A DNA stretch of 64,000 nucleotides, taken from positions 124,001-188,000 of the forward strand of contig DATBHR010000098.1 of assembly GCA_036557365.1 (NCBI GenBank). Direction: 5' to 3'. Source of the DNA: DATKHR01 sp036557365 (GTDB taxonomy: Bacteria; Acidobacteriota; Vicinamibacteria; Vicinamibacterales; CAVVIG01). Position 1 is the stretch's first letter, and each line of letters opens with the position of its first letter. The notes below the pieces were generated by a model. The model made no database searches. It saw nothing but the letters and a program-made list of their open reading frames with translations, and was not told the origin of the DNA. Position numbers and translations under genes: made by a program. Shown here in pieces: positions 54,842-63,468 of the stretch.

Positions 54842-55246
54842 GTGCCAAACGAGCAGGTGGGCAAGCTTCGTGTGCTGGTTGCCGATGACAACGACGCCAT
54901 GAGGCGGAGCGCCGTCCGGCGCCTCGAGTCGGTCTTCGACGTCATCGGCTCGGTCTGCTCGGGGGATGCGTTGGTGACGGCGGTGCTTGCGCTAGAACCG
55001 GACGTAGTCGTAAGCGACATCGAGATGCCAGGGCTCACCGGCCCCCGAGCCATGCGGGCCATTCGGCAGTCCGGCAACCTCGTGCCCTTCGTGTTCATCA
55101 CGGCCGGCGTCGTCAACGCGCAGCTCTGGCTCGATGCCGGGGCCGCCGGCGTCGTCCATAAGATGGATCTGAACACCGATCTCGTTCCTGCCGTCGAAGC
55201 CGCCGCCGGCGGCCGCACGTTTATCTCCAAAAGCATCGTCTCCTGA
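54842..55246 (+). CDS. Single-domain response regulator (receiver only)
   Basis: A 134-residue CheY-like receiver with no output domain. The acidic pocket is at VLVADDNDAM, the phospho-acceptor Asp at VVSDIEMPG, the Thr at FVFITAGVV and the Lys at GVVHKMDL. The C-terminus ends soon after the last helix (RTFISKSIVS, a sequence usually found just before a LuxR-type HTH). This may therefore be a NarL-type regulator cut short, or a genuine stand-alone receiver. GTG at 54842 is the only plausible start. It lies downstream of the Crp/Fnr gene, on the same strand. Confidence 0.85.
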   Translation: MPNEQVGKLRVLVADDNDAMRRSAVRRLESVFDVIGSVCSGDALVTAVLALEPDVVVSDIEMPGLTGPRAMRAIRQSGNLVPFVFITAGVVNAQLWLDAGAAGVVHKMDLNTDLVPAVEAAAGGRTFISKSIVS

Positions 55247-55374
55247 CGAGGGCGGCGGCGCGCGCCGCCGAAGGGCGGTCAGTAAGTAAAAGCCGCTGTC
55301 TCTCCGAACCGACAGCCGGACGCCGCGCTTTGATGCCAGGGGCGAGTTCCGTGCGACCATAGAGCTCAGGCCTT

Positions 55375-58260
55375 ATGCCAAACGCCTTCCGCTCTTTTCG
55401 ACGCACGACCACGCGTCTGCTGACCTGTCTGTTCGTTGCTGTCGCGGTCGGAACGCCGTCCGCACAGGTCGCCGTCGCGACCGGCCGTGAAACAACCGCG
55501 GCGTCAGTCGCCAGCTACCCGCTGTCGACCGACATGCCGGTCGATCCTGAGGTGCTCATCGGCGGCCTGCAGAACGGCCTCCGTTTCTACATCCGGCCGA
55601 ACCCCAGGCCCGCGCACCAGATCGAATTGCGGCTGGTCGTGAAAGCTGGATCGGTGCTGGAGGACGATGACCAGCGCGGCCTCGCGCACTTCGTCGAGCA
55701 CATGCAGTTCCAGGGCTCGCGGCACTTCCCCGGACAGAGCATCGATAGTTTTCTCGCGTCGATCGGCCTCAGCATCGGTTCAGACGCGAACGCCGTCACG
55801 AGCTTCGACGACACGCAGTACTCGCTGCGCGTGCCGACCGATCGTCCGGACACGCTCGACAAGGCGATGACCGTCCTCGAAGACTGGGCGGGCGGCGCGC
55901 TCTTCGAGCAGGCCGCCATCGAACGCCAGCGTGGCATCGTCCTCTCCGAGTGGCGACTCAATCTCGGCGCGGACGAGCGGACCGCCGACAAGATGCGGCA
56001 CGTGCAGCTCGAAGGATCGCGGTACGCCGATCGATCGCCGATTGGCGATCCTGCGGTGATCCAGGCGGCGACGCGCGAACAGCTCGTGCGCTTCTACCAC
56101 GACTGGTACCGGCCGAATCTGATGGCGGTGATCGTCGTCGGCGAAGTGGACAAGAACGCCGTCGCAGCGATGATTCGGCAGCATTTCTCGTCGATCGACA
56201 ATCCGGTGCCCGAGCGTCCACGGCCCGTTTACGACGTGCCGGAGCACGCCGGCACGCGTTACGCGGTTCTGACGGACAAAGAGAACACGAACACCGTGGT
56301 GAGCCTCAGCGATCTCCGGCCGGCGCGCAATCAGGGAACGGTCGGCGGGTATCGCGACATCATGAAGGATCAGCTCTTCTCGCAGATGCTCGGCGATCGG
56401 CTCGACGAGATCGCGCAGGGTGAGCGGCCGCCGTTTCTGCGCGCCGCCGCCGGCCGCGGCCTGTTTCCGGCGCCGAAGACCCGCGACGAAGCATCGCTGC
56501 AGGCGCTCGTGCCGAACGACGGCGTCACGCGGGGCATCGACGCGCTGGTCACCGAGCTGAAGCGCGTCACCTCGTTCGGCTTCACCGCGACCGAACTCGA
56601 TCGGGCGAAACAGGCAAACATGGCGGCGTCCGAGCGCGCCGCAGAGGAGAGCCCCGATCGCGAGTCGTCGAGCCGTGCGGACGAATACACGCGCAACTTT
56701 CTCCAGCGTGAAGCGCTGCCGACCATCTGGCAGGAGCTGGCGTTTCATCGCCGCTTCATGCCTGAGGTCACGCTGAACGACATGAACGCGCTGGCGGCAG
56801 ACTGGTTCCCGGCGACGAATCGGCTCGTGGTCGCGCTGACGCCGGAGGTGGCGGGACGAGTGCCGCCGACCGATTCGCAGCTGGCAGCGGCCGTGAACGC
56901 GGCATCTGCGCGACCGGTGACCGCTTACGTCGACGCCGGCGCGGGCCGGGCGCTGATGGACCATCCGCCCGCAAAAGGCACCATCGTCAAAACGACGATG
57001 AAGGGCACCGTCACGGAGTGGACGCTGTCGAATGGCGCCACCGTGGCGCTTCTGCCGACGACGCTCAAGGCGGATCAGATCCTGTTCCGGGCCACGGCGC
57101 CAGGCGGGATGTCGCTCGCGAGCGATGCGGATTTCTACTCGGCGCGTGTGGCCGACGATGTCATCCCGGCGGGCGGAGTCGGCGACTTCTCGGAGGTGGT
57201 GCTCGACAAGCTGCTGAATGGAAAATCGCTGGCCGTCCAGCCGTTCATCAACGAGATTCGCGAGGGCATGCGCGGCGGCAGCGCGCCGCGAGATCTCGAG
57301 ACGATGTTCCAGCTGATGTACCTGCGCTTCACCGCGCCGCGCGCCGACCAAACGGTGTTCGCCGCGATGAAGGCGCGTGCGCTCGCGATGCTGGCCGATC
57401 AATCGGCGAGTCCCGACGTGGTCTTCAACCAGACGCTGGCGTCCGCGTTGAGCAGCAACCATATGCGGCGGCAGCCGGAGACCTCGGCCACCGTGGCGAA
57501 GTGGAATCTCGACACCTCGCTCGCCTTCTACAAAGCGCGCTTCGCCGACGCCAGCAATTTCACGTTCGTCTTCGTCGGCAGCTTCACGCTGGACACCATC
57601 CGTCCGCTCGTCGAAACCTACATCGCGAGCCTTCCGGCGACGCGCGCGCACGAGACATGGCGCGATCAGGGCGTCAGGCTGCCCAACGATGTCGTCCAGA
57701 CGACGGTGCGGAAGGGAATCGCGCCGAAGAGCGAGGTGGCGATCGTCTTCAACGGGCCGTTTGAATTCGCGCCCGAGAACCGGCTCGCGCTCCAGACCGC
57801 GACGCTCGTGCTGCAGGGCCGCTTGAACGACGCGATCCGCGAGCAGCTCGGCGCCACCTATGCGATCACCGCGGAATCAGAAGCGAGCCGCTATCCGCGT
57901 CCGGAGTATCGCGTCAAGATCGATTGGACCTGCGATCCCGCTCAAGTCGACAGCCTCGTGCCGCGCGTCTTCGAAGAGGTGGCCAGCGTGCGGGACACTG
58001 CGCTGAACGACGATCAAATGACGCGGATCCGCAGCTATCTGCTGCGCGAACTCGACCGCAACAGCCAGGAGAACGGTTTTCTGCTGAATCAGATCCTGCG
58101 CCGCTACGAATCGGGCGAGCCGCTCGAGCGCGACGTCGTGACCGAGCAGACGGCGGAGATCAAAGCGCTCACCTCCGACGCCGTGGCGCGCGCTGCCGTC
58201 AAATACCTCGATCCGGCACGCTACGTCCGCGTCACACTGATGCCGGAGGCGTCGCGCTAG
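55375..58260 (+). CDS. M16 family zinc metallopeptidase (pitrilysin-like, two-domain), secreted
   Basis: A 961-residue exported peptidase with signal peptide (about 10-25). The active N-terminal M16 domain carries the inverted zinc motif His105-Phe-Val-Glu108-His109 (HFVEH) and the third ligand about 75 residues later, probably Glu183 in ERQRGIVLSE. The C-terminal half contains two more M16-like domains without the motif (for example RKGIAPKSEVAIVFNGPFE), forming the second half of the clamshell. Such PqqL-like enzymes degrade peptides in the periplasm. The length fits family members of about 930-960. Confidence 0.93.
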   Translation: MPNAFRSFRRTTTRLLTCLFVAVAVGTPSAQVAVATGRETTAASVASYPLSTDMPVDPEVLIGGLQNGLRFYIRPNPRPAHQIELRLVVKAGSVLEDDDQRGLAHFVEHMQFQGSRHFPGQSIDSFLASIGLSIGSDANAVTSFDDTQYSLRVPTDRPDTLDKAMTVLEDWAGGALFEQAAIERQRGIVLSEWRLNLGADERTADKMRHVQLEGSRYADRSPIGDPAVIQAATREQLVRFYHDWYRPNLMAVIVVGEVDKNAVAAMIRQHFSSIDNPVPERPRPVYDVPEHAGTRYAVLTDKENTNTVVSLSDLRPARNQGTVGGYRDIMKDQLFSQMLGDRLDEIAQGERPPFLRAAAGRGLFPAPKTRDEASLQALVPNDGVTRGIDALVTELKRVTSFGFTATELDRAKQANMAASERAAEESPDRESSSRADEYTRNFLQREALPTIWQELAFHRRFMPEVTLNDMNALAADWFPATNRLVVALTPEVAGRVPPTDSQLAAAVNAASARPVTAYVDAGAGRALMDHPPAKGTIVKTTMKGTVTEWTLSNGATVALLPTTLKADQILFRATAPGGMSLASDADFYSARVADDVIPAGGVGDFSEVVLDKLLNGKSLAVQPFINEIREGMRGGSAPRDLETMFQLMYLRFTAPRADQTVFAAMKARALAMLADQSASPDVVFNQTLASALSSNHMRRQPETSATVAKWNLDTSLAFYKARFADASNFTFVFVGSFTLDTIRPLVETYIASLPATRAHETWRDQGVRLPNDVVQTTVRKGIAPKSEVAIVFNGPFEFAPENRLALQTATLVLQGRLNDAIREQLGATYAITAESEASRYPRPEYRVKIDWTCDPAQVDSLVPRVFEEVASVRDTALNDDQMTRIRSYLLRELDRNSQENGFLLNQILRRYESGEPLERDVVTEQTAEIKALTSDAVARAAVKYLDPARYVRVTLMPEASR

Positions 58261-58583
58261 ATCCGCTGACCCTTCAGCGAACGTCGTCCCGCCCGTCGAA
58301 AAGCCCTCGCTCGTCCGGACCGCGGGCGAAAGAGACGGCATCGTCGTTGCTCTTTCCATTCTGTCTGTGATCGTTCAACCAGGTGTCGGCGTCACTAAGA
58401 TCGCCAGCGACTGCAGTTAGCGACTCCACGCACTCGGCGGCATTGCCGATGCGGCTTCGTCTCGCGGTTCAAGGCTGAACACCCGTGTCCCGTGCCGGAG
58501 CATTGACTCGACGGATGACGCAGACCACTTGACCACTTATCACGGAGGCCGATATACACCACGATCACGACGATGAGCTCGGG
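58261..58583. other. Intergenic region, 323 bp, no gene recognised
   Basis: No reading frame here resembles a protein. It begins with a small hairpin, CGCTGA-CCCT-TCAGCG (58264-58279), directly after the M16 stop; it has no following T-run and is at best a weak terminator. The remainder shows no clear promoter, RNA or repeat. Confidence 0.5.
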
Positions 58584-58973
58584 ATGTATTGGTACGGCAC
58601 GCCGGACTCGTCGTCCGACAATCGCTCCGCGCAACCCGCTCCCTCGAATCCTGAACCCGCGCCGAACGCTCGATCGGAAGCCGAAGTAGTCGATGAATTG
58701 ATCGAAGGGGTGCGCCGCTGGCAGCGTCCTGACTACATCGGCGTCTCACGTTTTCGTGGTCGCGACGACTCGTACTGGAAGGAAACGCGAACGCTGGTGC
58801 TCGGTTATCTCGCCCTGAAGGTCAGACAAGAGGATTTCGAGCTGTATCGCTTCGCGTTCATCGCGTGGCTGAGAGCGTCACCGAACGTCCTCCAAGTTTT
58901 CAAGAATGGCGACGACATGGCGCGGGCAGGGCTCGTGGATTGGTTCGTGAGTCGAGTGGCCGGCGACGAGTAG
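58584..58973 (+). CDS. Small hypothetical protein
   Basis: A 129-residue soluble protein not recognised. An N-terminal Ser/Pro/Asn-rich stretch (about 5-32) precedes a helical domain with several Trp and Arg (VVDELIEGVRRWQRPDYIG, KETRTLVLGYLALKVRQEDF, ARAGLVDWFVSRVAGDE). Codon position bias looks like that of neighbouring genes, which supports coding, but there is no good ribosome site before the ATG and a few nearby bases allow no other start. It stands alone between two intergenic gaps of over 300 bp. Confidence 0.6.
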   Translation: MYWYGTPDSSSDNRSAQPAPSNPEPAPNARSEAEVVDELIEGVRRWQRPDYIGVSRFRGRDDSYWKETRTLVLGYLALKVRQEDFELYRFAFIAWLRASPNVLQVFKNGDDMARAGLVDWFVSRVAGDE

Positions 58974-59305
58974 ATTGCGTGCTGCACCGCTTCTTCATTT
59001 GCGCGTCGTCGGCGAGAGCGGTTTCGGCAGCAACTGCGGACGCGTAGCTCGCAGCAGGAAATCGTCAATTCGCGAGGCGACGTTCCGTGTTCAGCGGGGA
59101 CCGCCCGCGGCATTCGCCATGTTCCCCAGGGACATCTCGCATCCGCCTCGCGACATTTCGCAGCGATGGAAGAGCCCGAGTTGCTCGTCGACGACATCCG
59201 GCGCTTCTTTCGTCCCCTCCGAGCCGCCGATGAAGGCCACTCGATGACGCCGGAGCGCGAGACTTAGCGGAGCACCTCGCGGCTGCAGTAACATCGCTGA
59301 CCGTC
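58974..59305. other. Intergenic region, 332 bp, no gene recognised
   Basis: Short frames on both strands look like chance. The only structure noticed is an imperfect local repeat, CATCTCGCATCCGCCTCGC followed by CATTTCGCAG near 59132-59163. No promoter, RNA or mobile element was identified before the propeller gene. Confidence 0.45.
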
Positions 59306-62300
59306 ATGAAAAGACTGCTCCTTGCCAGTACGCTGCTCTGGACCCTTGTTGCCTCGGCTCAGGAACCAACACAGCCGGCCACCGCTGGCGGCAACCAGGA
59401 TCCATTTGTTCAAGCCACGTTCGACGACTTCCGCCTGCGCGCGATCGGGCCCGCGATCGCGTCGGGTCGCATCGGCTCCATCGCGGTGCATCCCGAAAAC
59501 AAGCAGACCTGGTACATCGGCGTGTCATCGGGCGGCGTATGGAAAACCACCAACGCCGGCATCACCTTCACGCCCGTGTTCCAGAACGAAAGCAGCTACG
59601 CGATCGGAACCGTCGTCATCGATCCCCAGAATCCCAACACGATCTGGGTGGGCACCGGCGAGGCGACCAACCAGCGCGCGACCGGTTACGGCGACGGCGT
59701 CTATCGCAGCGACGATGCCGGGAAGACGTGGCGGAACCTGGGCCTGAAAACGTCCGAGCAGATTGGACGCATCGTGATCGACCCGCGCGATTCGAACGTC
59801 GTTTTCGTGGCCGCGTACGGATCGCTGTGGAAAGCTGGCGGAGAGAGAGGACTCTACAAGACCGCCGACGGCGGAGCCTCCTGGAACCGGGTGCTGGAGA
59901 TCAGCGAGAACACCGGCATCAGCGACGTCGCGATCGACCCCGGCAATCCTGACGTAATGCTGGCGGTCGCGCACCAGCGACGCCGTCACACCTGGACACT
60001 GATTCACGGAGGACCGGAAAGCGGCCTGCACAAGTCCGTTGACGGCGGGAAGACCTGGCGCCGCATTCGCGGCGGCCTCCCCACCGGCGATCTCGGCCGC
60101 ATCGTCCTTTCGTTCTCAAAGGCGCAGAAGGGGTTGGTCTACGCCAAGGTCGAGACGAATGAGAACACGGCGATCTATGCGTCGCTCGATTCGGGCGACA
60201 GCTGGGAGCGTCGCGGCACCGTCAACGCGCAACCGATGTACTACCAGAACATCCACGCGGATCCGAAGAATCCGGACCGGCTCTACGTGCCGACGGTGCA
60301 GACGCAGATATCGGAGGACGGCGGGCGCACGTTCACGAGCCTGGGCGAGCGCAACAAGCACGTGGACAACCACTACGTCTGGATCGATCCGGACGATACC
60401 GACCATCTGCTCGAGGGTTGCGACGGCGGCCTGTACGAGACGTGGGATCGCGGCCGGCTGTGGCGCCATTTCGCCAACCTTTCGGTGACGCAGTTCTACA
60501 ACGTGGAGGTGGACAACGCGTCGCCGATCTACAACGTCTACGGCGGCACACAGGACAACGAGAGCCTCGGCGGCCCATCGCGCTCCCGCGGCGCCGACGG
60601 CGCAATGAACAACGACTGGTGGGTGATCACCGGCGGAGACGGCTTCGTCGCGCGCGTCGATCCCAACGATCCGAACATCGTCTACGGCGAGTCGCAGTAC
60701 GCCGGCATCGTGCGACTCGATCGACGCACCGGCGAGCGTGTGAGCATCAAGCCGGTCGAAGGGAAGGAAGACGAGGCGAACAAGTACAACTGGGAGACGC
60801 CGTTCATCATCAGCCCGCACAACCCGCAGCGTCTGTATCTCGGAGCCAATCGACTTTACCGCAGCGACGATCGTGGCAATTCGTGGAAGCCGGTCAGTCC
60901 CGATCTGACCCGGAAGACCGATCGTAATCATCTGCCGGTGATGGGCCGCGTGTGGCCGCCCGAGGCGGTGGCGCAGCATCAATCGACGGCGACGTGGGGC
61001 AACATCTCGGCGGTCAGCGAGTCGCGCAAGAAGGAAGGGATGCTGATTGCGGGAACAGACGATGGGAACGTGCAGGTGTCGTTGGACGGCGGCGCCAACT
61101 GGCGGAAGAGCGAGCATCCGCCGGGCCTCCCGGACTACGACGGCTACGGCGTCTACGTGCAGCGCGTCTATGCCGGAAAGTCCAGCGAGGACGTAGCGTA
61201 TTCGCTCTACGACAACAGCAAGAACGGCGACTTCAAGCCGTACATCTACAAGAGCACGAACCGCGGACTGTCCTGGGCGTCCATCGCGGGCGATCTGCCA
61301 GCCAACGGCATGACGCTGGCTTTTGCCGAGGATCCGGTCGATCCGAACCTGCTGTTCGTGGGCACCGAATTCGGCTTGTACTTCACGGTCAACGGCGGTC
61401 AGAAATGGATTCGCCTGAAGAACAATCTGCCGACCATTCCGGTGCGCGATCTCGTCATCCAGGAACGTGAGAACGACCTCGTGATGGCGACGTTCGGACG
61501 CGGATTCTACGTGCTCGACAATTTCGCGCCGCTGCGCACGATGACCGCCGACGTCTTCCAGAAGGACGCGCAGATCTTCGCGACGCGGACGGCGATGATC
61601 GAGGTGCCGGATATCAGCAAGGCCCGGAGCTCGCAGGGCGAGCAGTTGTGGACGGCCGAAAACCCGCCAGCCGGCGCCGTGATCACCTACTGGATCAGGA
61701 CGACGCCGCAATCGGCCCGTCAGCGGCGCCAGGAAGCGACGCGAGCCGCGGAGGCGAAAAAAGCCACGCCTCCGTATCCCACACAAGCGGAGCTGACGGC
61801 CGAAGCGGATGAAGAAGCGCCGCAGACGTTCCTGACGATCACCGATGCGGGGGGCAAGATCGTCCGGCGCATGACCGTGCCCGGCACTCGCGGCATCCAC
61901 CGCTTCGCCTGGGATCTTCGCGGTGTGGCGGCGACGCTGCCGACGGCCGGTGGACGCGGCGGCGGGGGCGGTTTCGGCGGTGGAAACAGTGTCGGTCCAT
62001 TCGTCGCGCCGGGAACCTATCGCGCGGCGCTCTCACGAAGGGTCGGCGGGGCGACGACGGCGCTTGGAGATGCGCAGACGATTACGGTCACTGCGGATCC
62101 CAATGCGACGCTGACGCCGGCCCAGCGCACCACGGCCACTGAGTATCAGGACAAGGTGGCGAAGCTGCAGCGCGCATTCACGGGCGCGCTCGAGCAGGCC
62201 AACAACATGAAGACGCGGACAACCGCGATTCGTCGAGCGATCACGGACTCGGCCGCCGACATCAAGCTGCTGGACGAAGCGGTCAAGTTCGAACGTCGCG

Positions 62301-62584
62301 TCACGGAAATCCAGCGCGCTCTGCGCGGCGACGAGACCCTGCGCGGCCTCGAATCCGGTTCGCCGTCGACGATTCAGTCGCGCGTGAACTCCGCCGCTGC
62401 GGGGGCGCGCGGCCTCACCGGCGCGCCGACGGGCACGCAGCAGACGAACTACACCGTCGCCAATGACGAGCTGAACGCGCAGGCGACGAAGCTGCGCGCG
62501 CTCGAGGGCGAATTGCGAAGGTTCGAGCAGCAGCTCGACGCTGCGGGCGTGCCGTACACGCCCGGGCGGTGGCCGGGACAGTAG
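59306..62584 (+). CDS. Secreted sortilin/VPS10-like beta-propeller protein, large
   Basis: A 1092-residue exported protein with signal peptide (about 3-18, ending VASAQ). It has a long sortilin-like propeller (about 35-745) containing Asp-box-type blades: TTNAGITFTPV, RSDDAGKTWRNL, KTADGGASWNRV, KSVDGGKTWRRI, RSDDRGNSWKPV and KSTNRGLSWASI. Then follow a linker with Arg/Glu-rich helix (about 800-835), an immunoglobulin/FlgD-like segment (about 845-930, with a Gly-rich insert GGRGGGGGF) and a helical C-terminus (about 935-1090). Proteins of this build are abundant in Acidobacteriota and Bacteroidota and are often labelled glycosyl hydrolase; no catalytic residues can be assigned here. It is paralogous to the protein at 49681. 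Confidence 0.84.
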   Translation: MKRLLLASTLLWTLVASAQEPTQPATAGGNQDPFVQATFDDFRLRAIGPAIASGRIGSIAVHPENKQTWYIGVSSGGVWKTTNAGITFTPVFQNESSYAIGTVVIDPQNPNTIWVGTGEATNQRATGYGDGVYRSDDAGKTWRNLGLKTSEQIGRIVIDPRDSNVVFVAAYGSLWKAGGERGLYKTADGGASWNRVLEISENTGISDVAIDPGNPDVMLAVAHQRRRHTWTLIHGGPESGLHKSVDGGKTWRRIRGGLPTGDLGRIVLSFSKAQKGLVYAKVETNENTAIYASLDSGDSWERRGTVNAQPMYYQNIHADPKNPDRLYVPTVQTQISEDGGRTFTSLGERNKHVDNHYVWIDPDDTDHLLEGCDGGLYETWDRGRLWRHFANLSVTQFYNVEVDNASPIYNVYGGTQDNESLGGPSRSRGADGAMNNDWWVITGGDGFVARVDPNDPNIVYGESQYAGIVRLDRRTGERVSIKPVEGKEDEANKYNWETPFIISPHNPQRLYLGANRLYRSDDRGNSWKPVSPDLTRKTDRNHLPVMGRVWPPEAVAQHQSTATWGNISAVSESRKKEGMLIAGTDDGNVQVSLDGGANWRKSEHPPGLPDYDGYGVYVQRVYAGKSSEDVAYSLYDNSKNGDFKPYIYKSTNRGLSWASIAGDLPANGMTLAFAEDPVDPNLLFVGTEFGLYFTVNGGQKWIRLKNNLPTIPVRDLVIQERENDLVMATFGRGFYVLDNFAPLRTMTADVFQKDAQIFATRTAMIEVPDISKARSSQGEQLWTAENPPAGAVITYWIRTTPQSARQRRQEATRAAEAKKATPPYPTQAELTAEADEEAPQTFLTITDAGGKIVRRMTVPGTRGIHRFAWDLRGVAATLPTAGGRGGGGGFGGGNSVGPFVAPGTYRAALSRRVGGATTALGDAQTITVTADPNATLTPAQRTTATEYQDKVAKLQRAFTGALEQANNMKTRTTAIRRAITDSAADIKLLDEAVKFERRVTEIQRALRGDETLRGLESGSPSTIQSRVNSAAAGARGLTGAPTGTQQTNYTVANDELNAQATKLRALEGELRRFEQQLDAAGVPYTPGRWPGQ

Positions 62585-62612
62585 ACACGCTTATTGCCAT
62601 GCGGGCACGGCC

Positions 62613-62874
62613 TCAGATCTCGAGCAGGTCGTGCCCCAGGATGACCTTTCCGGCGAGCCTGACGAGGTGATCGGAAGGTGCGGTATCGCCCGAGCGCCGC
62701 CGTGACCTTGACGTTGTCGTCGGACATGACGGCGCCGTTGTCGCGAATCTCATGAACGTGAACGAGCGGCGCGATCGGCACGCGTCCTTCGTTTGAAATG
62801 CGCGTCTCGATGTCGTACGCGTTCATCTCGAAGATTCGCGACGGGTGATGGTCGACAAATCGCAGCCTGCTCAA
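62613..62874 (-). pseudogene. Decayed MBL-fold metallo-hydrolase remnant
   Basis: On the minus strand a frame from about 62874 reads SRIFEMNAYDIETRISNEGR, then VHEIRDNGAVMSDDNVKVTAAL, as in one group of MBL-fold hydrolases. At about 62694 the similarity jumps to another frame, GDTAPSDHLVRLAGKVILGH, ending at TGA (62613-62615). In intact relatives about 25-30 residues separate VTAAL from SGDTAPSD, so an internal deletion has occurred. The N-terminal half with the HxHxDH metal motif is missing. Two lesions and no usable start show that this is not a working gene. The comparison is from memory of the family. Confidence 0.65.
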
Positions 62875-62893
62875 GCGATGTGCGGACGCATCG

Positions 62894-63385
62894 TTATTCG
62901 ACGCGCACCAACCGCAGCGTGAACGGGTTGGGGAACGGGCCGTTCTGGTTTCGTTGCTGCGTCAGCAAGAGCTTGTCGCCTTCGAGCTTGTACAAGTACA
63001 CGATGAAAACGCCGGATCCCATCACCGCGGGATTCTTTGACGCGATCGGCCGCATCGTGAGAGCGCCTCCAGATGTGACCTCGTAGGTCCCGGCTTCGCC
63101 GACGAACGGTCCCCAGACGGCTCGAAGCTGATCGGCGGTTGCTGTCGCCGGATTCGCCAGCGCGGGCCGCGGACCGTCGGCCTGAACCTCGACTCGACTG
63201 TAGTACTTGTCGGTGATGATCGTCAGGTTGGGCCGATCGGCGAACGAGATCGTCCGGGCGGAAGCGCCCGTGATCATCGCCTCCTCGACGCGCCATACGC
63301 CTTGAACTGAGCGGCGAGGCGACTGCGCCAGGGCATGGCTGGTGATCAGGCTGATAGCCACTGCTGCGAGCACGAGTCTCTGCAC
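62894..63385 (-). CDS. Exported lipocalin-like hypothetical protein
   Basis: A 163-residue secreted protein: signal peptide (about 3-20, ending HALAQ), then a beta-rich domain opening SVQGVWRVEEAMITG and closing GPFPNPFTLRLVRVE. It resembles short lipocalin-like domain proteins found in Acidobacteriota, with no conserved catalytic residues. GTG at 63385 is chosen because an excellent ribosome site (AGGAGG) lies 5 nt upstream on this strand and the signal peptide follows at once; a longer start at 63472 would overlap the cupin gene. It lies 83 bp downstream of that gene and may be co-transcribed with it. Confidence 0.8.
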   Translation of the reverse strand: MQRLVLAAVAISLITSHALAQSPRRSVQGVWRVEEAMITGASARTISFADRPNLTIITDKYYSRVEVQADGPRPALANPATATADQLRAVWGPFVGEAGTYEVTSGGALTMRPIASKNPAVMGSGVFIVYLYKLEGDKLLLTQQRNQNGPFPNPFTLRLVRVE

Positions 63386-63468
63386 GTGTCCCTCCTGTGA
63401 GGCACATACTAATCGGTTCGACGGACAGACACTCGCGCGCCGCCCACATCTGCGCGGAGCGTTCAATG

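Noticed and set aside
55780..57651. Minus-strand frame of 623 codons opposite the M16 peptidase
   Set aside because: Arg-rich shadow with no recognisable motif; the plus strand has a clear HXXEH peptidase.
60116..61900. Minus-strand frame of 594 codons opposite the large propeller gene
   Set aside because: Antisense shadow; the plus-strand frame carries Asp-box repeats and a signal peptide.
62603..62636. GGGCACG / CGTGCCC inverted repeat after the large propeller gene
   Set aside because: 20-nt loop and no T-run; lies within the decayed MBL remnant and is probably coincidental.
62449..62874. 141-codon minus-strand frame taken as an intact gene
   Set aside because: Family-like residues end at about 62694; the rest is a shadow of the propeller gene, so the region is treated as a remnant.
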